Source: RGIG8782 sp017475895 (lineage in GTDB: Bacteria; Pseudomonadota; Alphaproteobacteria; Rickettsiales; UBA1997). From it: a stretch of 8,949 nucleotides of DNA. Numbering within the stretch: the stretch's first letter is position 1; every line of letters starts with the position of its first letter. The translations under genes and the position numbers were made by a program. The stretch lies in contig CAMVHP010000038.1 of the NCBI GenBank assembly GCA_947167315.1, forward strand, positions 1 to 8,949, read 5' to 3'. The notes beneath the pieces were generated by a model. That model searched no databases. It was not told the origin of the DNA and saw only the letters and a list, made by a program, of their open reading frames with translations. Shown one piece after another: positions 6,312-8,949 of the stretch.

Positions 6312-8318
6312 CTACTCAAAATCAATTATAATATCACCGGTATTAACTAAATCGTTGTTTTGTTTGTGGACTTTTTTCACAACTCCTTCAAAATCAACTC
6401 TTATAATATTCTCCATTTTCATAGCCTCTATTGAATAAAGTTCCATGCCGGCCGTAACCTTATCTCCATCCTTAACTTTAATCTTGAATATTTTACCTGT
6501 TATTGGAGCTTTTAGCTGTTTCATTTTTTTGTTTTTGTCAACCTCTGGCATAAACTGCTCCAATTCAGATATTCTCGGTGTTCTTACGGTTACATATATT
6601 ATTGATCCCATATATTGAAATGTGTAATTTCCGGCGTAGTCGGTAAATAATATTTTTACATTTACTGGTTTATCATTTATTATACTTCTGAATATACTAT
6701 CACCATATTGCCATGCTGTTTTTAGTAGGTTATAGCCAGTTCCGTATTCTACGCCAAAGCTACCGTCGTTATTTAATCGAGCATTACATAGGTATTTTTT
6801 ACCATCTATATCCACAACAATTTTTTCATTATTATTGCTATTGCGTCTGTTTTTTACTATACCACCGGTTATGTTTCTGATTCTATTTTGGTAATTTGTA
6901 TACATATAAAGTGCTACGCTAAGCAAAACACTTTTTTTCTTTGTTTCTATTTCGTTTTTATTAAAACCAGAAGAAAATTCATCTCTTATGAACGATGTAT
7001 TAATATCACCTTTTAAAAATCTTTCATTATAGGTTATAGTTTCCAAAAATCCTATATTGTGTGCTATACCGGTAATGAAAAAACTACCCAATGCCGATTG
7101 CATTTTTTCTATACAGCTTTGTCTGTCGTTGCTGTAGGTTAGTAGTTTACATATCATGCTATCGTAGAATGAGCTTATTTCATAACCCTCGTAAACGCCT
7201 GTATCTATTCTTACACCGTCAATATTATTTGGTTCCATGTATTTATTTATCCTACCAGACGATGGTAAAAAACTCCTTGATGGATCTTCGGCACAGATTC
7301 TGCTTTCCATAGCCCAACCGGTCAACTCTATATCCTTTTGGGTAAATGGTAGTTTTTCACCCCTGGCAACTCTTATCATCAACTCAACCAAATCAACACC
7401 AGTTATTAACTCTGTCACACCGTGTTCCACCTGTAGCCTTGTGTTCATCTCCAAAAAGTAAAAATTTTTATTTTTGTCCATCATACATTCAATGGTTCCG
7501 GCGGAGTAATAGCCAACTTCCTTGCACAAAGATACGGCCTGTGAATACATTTTTTGTCTTGTTTTTTCGTCTACAAATGAACTGGGGGCTTCCTCAATGA
7601 TTTTTTGATTGTTTCTTTGTATTGAACACTCTCTTTCACCTAAACAAACGACATTTCCGAACTTATCACCTATAACCTGAATTTCTATATGTCTTGGATT
7701 TTCTATGAATTTTTCTATGAAAACACGACCATCATTAAAACTGTTTATTGCTTCGTTTGTGGCAATTTCAAATGCTTCTTTGACATCCTCCAGATTGTCA
7801 ACTTTTCTTATACCTTTACCACCACCGCCGGCTGACGCTTTAATCATAACTGGTAATCCTATTTTTTCAGCTATTTTAACAGCCTCGTTAGAATCCTTTA
7901 TAACTCCTTCATAACCCGGTACGACATTAACACCAGCTTTTTTTGCTATTTTTTTTGATTCTATTTTATCTCCCATTTTTTTTATTGCTTCCACAGGTGG
8001 AGCAATGAAATTAATTTTTTCTTCCTCCAGTCTTTTGGCAAACTGTGCATTTTCTGATAAAAATCCATAACCTGGGTGAACATATGTGGCACCGACATTT
8101 TTTGCTATATTTACTATTTTTTCTATGTTTAAATAACTTTCACTTGCGGCTGAACCACCCAATAATATTGCTTCATCTGCCAGTTGTACATGTAATGAGT
8201 TGGCATCTGCTTCGGAATAAATAGCAACTGTTTTTATACCCATCTTTTTTGCTGTTTTCATGATTCTGCAGGCGATTTCACCTCTATTTGCCACTAATAT
8301 TTTTTCTTTGTTGTACAT
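6312..8318 (-). CDS. pccA: Acyl-CoA carboxylase alpha subunit (biotin carboxylase + biotin carrier), probably propionyl-CoA carboxylase
   Basis: This subunit carboxylates its own biotin with ATP and bicarbonate and hands the carboxyl group to a beta subunit, most likely to make methylmalonyl-CoA from propionyl-CoA. At 668 residues it is PccA-sized. Domains in order are the biotin carboxylase N-terminal domain (about 4-115, ILVANRGEIACRI), ATP-grasp (about 116-325, with GGGGKG at 164-169, K239 in QKIIEEAP, E277, E290, N292 and R294), the carboxylase C-terminal domain (about 335-445, R340), a PCC-type linker/BT region (about 455-590) and a biotinyl domain (600-668) with biotin-accepting K634 in EAMKM. 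Two conserved positions deviate: LQVEHP reads LQVEHG (G300), and QRRNQK reads QRNNQK (N236). MccA or pyruvate/acetyl-CoA carboxylase subunits are alternatives. It heads the minus-strand operon behind its own promoter. The beta-subunit gene is not adjacent. Confidence 0.93.
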   Translation of the reverse strand: MYNKEKILVANRGEIACRIMKTAKKMGIKTVAIYSEADANSLHVQLADEAILLGGSAASESYLNIEKIVNIAKNVGATYVHPGYGFLSENAQFAKRLEEEKINFIAPPVEAIKKMGDKIESKKIAKKAGVNVVPGYEGVIKDSNEAVKIAEKIGLPVMIKASAGGGGKGIRKVDNLEDVKEAFEIATNEAINSFNDGRVFIEKFIENPRHIEIQVIGDKFGNVVCLGERECSIQRNNQKIIEEAPSSFVDEKTRQKMYSQAVSLCKEVGYYSAGTIECMMDKNKNFYFLEMNTRLQVEHGVTELITGVDLVELMIRVARGEKLPFTQKDIELTGWAMESRICAEDPSRSFLPSSGRINKYMEPNNIDGVRIDTGVYEGYEISSFYDSMICKLLTYSNDRQSCIEKMQSALGSFFITGIAHNIGFLETITYNERFLKGDINTSFIRDEFSSGFNKNEIETKKKSVLLSVALYMYTNYQNRIRNITGGIVKNRRNSNNNEKIVVDIDGKKYLCNARLNNDGSFGVEYGTGYNLLKTAWQYGDSIFRSIINDKPVNVKILFTDYAGNYTFQYMGSIIYVTVRTPRISELEQFMPEVDKNKKMKQLKAPITGKIFKIKVKDGDKVTAGMELYSIEAMKMENIIRVDFEGVVKKVHKQNNDLVNTGDIIIDFE

Positions 8319-8331
8319 AATACCGTATTAT
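8317..8331. repeat. Perfect inverted repeat overlapping the pccA start codon
   Basis: ATAATAC-C-GTATTAT is a 7-bp-arm perfect palindrome around one base. It covers the first bases of the pccA start codon and its upstream leader. Position between the promoter and the coding start would suit an operator or a start-occluding hairpin, but AT-rich palindromes of this size also arise by chance. Confidence 0.35.
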
Positions 8332-8358
8332 TTTTAATTTCGTATAAAACTACTTTTT

Positions 8359-8386
8359 ATTATAAAAATAACAATTTTTTTTTCAA
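8359..8386 (-). promoter_or_regulatory. Sigma70-type promoter of the pccA-to-tdk operon
   Basis: On the minus strand TTGAAA (8386-8381) and a perfect TATAAT (8364-8359) are separated by 16 bases. Transcription would begin near 8352, leaving a leader of about 34 bases before the pccA ATG. No other equally good pair was noticed in the short gaps of the downstream cluster, in line with one operon. Confidence 0.5.
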
Positions 8387-8419
8387 GAACAATTAATTAA
8401 CTACTTAATAAAATTTACA

Positions 8420-8447
8420 TTTACTTTATAAAAATATGGTTTATAAT
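8420..8447 (+). promoter_or_regulatory. Sigma70-type promoter of rseP
   Basis: TTTACT (8420-8425), 16 bases, then a perfect TATAAT (8442-8447). The start of transcription would fall near 8454, about 20 bases before the chosen ATG at 8474. The -35 box is imperfect. Confidence 0.45.
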
Positions 8448-8473
8448 GGTGTCAGTTGTTAAGTAAGATTTTT

Positions 8474-8893
8474 ATGTCAACGTTAGTAAATTTTTTAATT
8501 TGTATTGCATCTTTTATAGTGGTTTTATCGGTTGTTGTATTTGTTCATGAATTTGGACACTACATAGTTGCTGTATGGAATGGTGTGAAAGTAGATGAGT
8601 TTTCTATTGGCTACGGTAGAGAAATTTTTGGTTGGATAGACAAAAAGGGAACTAAATGGAAAGTGTGTCTGCTTCCGTTTGGTGGATTTGTGAAGTTTTT
8701 TGGAGATGAGGAGGCTTCGTCATCTTTAGTAAACGCGGAAAAACTAAATAAAATGGCCGAAGAAGATAAAACGAAGTGCTTATACTTCAAAAATGTATAT
8801 CAAAGAATAGCGGTTGTGGGTGCTGGTCCTGTTTTCAATTATATTTTGGCTGTTGTTTTGTTTTCGATATTTTTTGCTTTTAGGGGTCGATAA
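8474..8893 (+). CDS. rseP: RseP-type site-2 zinc metalloprotease, N-terminal part only (frame ends at 139 codons)
   Basis: RseP-family proteases cut membrane-embedded substrates such as anti-sigma factors in the inner membrane. Visible are a first membrane helix (about 5-30) holding the zinc-binding HEFGH (25-29), the LLPFGGFVKFFGD motif (66-78) typical of the membrane-reentrant loop, and a second membrane helix (about 112-136) starting with GAGPVFN (G118, P119, N122). Family members are usually 350-450 residues, with one or two PDZ domains and a C-terminal LDG motif that supplies the third zinc ligand. All of these are missing because TAA at 8891 stops the frame. Neither alternative frame continues RseP; one encodes an ABC ATPase start. 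The ATG at 8474 is preferred over the TTG at 8456. Normal rseP neighbours (dxr, bamA) are not seen. As it stands the product should be inactive. Confidence 0.85.
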   Translation: MSTLVNFLICIASFIVVLSVVVFVHEFGHYIVAVWNGVKVDEFSIGYGREIFGWIDKKGTKWKVCLLPFGGFVKFFGDEEASSSLVNAEKLNKMAEEDKTKCLYFKNVYQRIAVVGAGPVFNYILAVVLFSIFFAFRGR

Positions 8894-8949
8894 GTTAGAA
8901 AAATCCTTTGGCATCCAGGAAGTGTTTAAAGATGTCAGCTTTATGATTG
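8874..8949 (+). CDS. N-terminal fragment of an ABC-type ATPase (possibly ABC-F), cut by the window edge
   Basis: The frame with codons GTC at 8886, GAT at 8889 and so on reads VDKLEKSFGIQEVFKDVSF and continues open to the last base. This is the characteristic first strand pair of ABC nucleotide-binding domains (L-x-K-S-F-G-x-x-x-V-x-x-D-V-S-F), and the style resembles ABC-F proteins or importer ATPases. The Walker A motif would lie just beyond the window. No ATG starts it; the nearest alternative start is TTG at 8874, and upstream codons in this frame are only the out-of-frame rseP membrane helix. The overlap with rseP suggests a junction rather than a normal gene start. The coding assignment is based on about 22 residues. 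Confidence 0.45.
   Translation, partial: MLLGVDKLEKSFGIQEVFKDVSFMI

Overview
The window looks like chromosome of a low-GC (roughly one third G+C) Gram-negative bacterium. Gram-negative character rests on an RseP-type site-2 protease, a Sec-exported outer-membrane beta-barrel protein and a fused GlmU. The best guess is an AT-rich alphaproteobacterium, possibly host-associated, because a PccA-type carboxylase subunit and a small surface-antigen-like barrel fit that group. This is inference from protein character only; no rRNA or other decisive marker is present.

Layout. Positions 1-353 hold no intact gene but contain what reads as a decayed IS3-family transposase remnant. Positions 354-1655 (minus) encode an unrecognised membrane-anchored protein with a very acidic, Asn/Glu-rich tail. 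Divergent from it, glmU (1733-3088, plus) stands alone. Next come six minus-strand genes in tight succession, transcribed from about 8350 down to 3104: pccA-like biotin carboxylase, outer-membrane barrel protein, rpiB, thyA, maf, tdk. Gaps are about 0-35 bp and thyA/maf overlap as ATGA, so this is a probable operon. glmU and tdk converge on a short perfect hairpin. A divergent promoter region (about 8319-8473) separates pccA from rseP, and both sides have recognisable -35/-10 pairs.

How the genes fit together. The distal half of the operon is a thymidylate-centred group: ThyA makes dTMP de novo, Tdk salvages thymidine, and a Maf-family pyrophosphatase may clean up non-canonical or excess pyrimidine nucleotides. 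RpiB feeds the pentose phosphate pathway towards ribose-5-phosphate. PccA is the biotin-carrying subunit of an acyl-CoA carboxylase, most likely propionyl-CoA carboxylase; its beta subunit is not in the window.

The most unusual point is the right edge. The rseP reading frame ends after only 139 codons, just past the second membrane segment, and the sequence switches directly, in another frame, to a convincing N-terminus of an ABC-type ATPase. This is either a genuine deletion or rearrangement junction or an assembly chimera. No CRISPR array, tRNA, rRNA or intact mobile element was seen.
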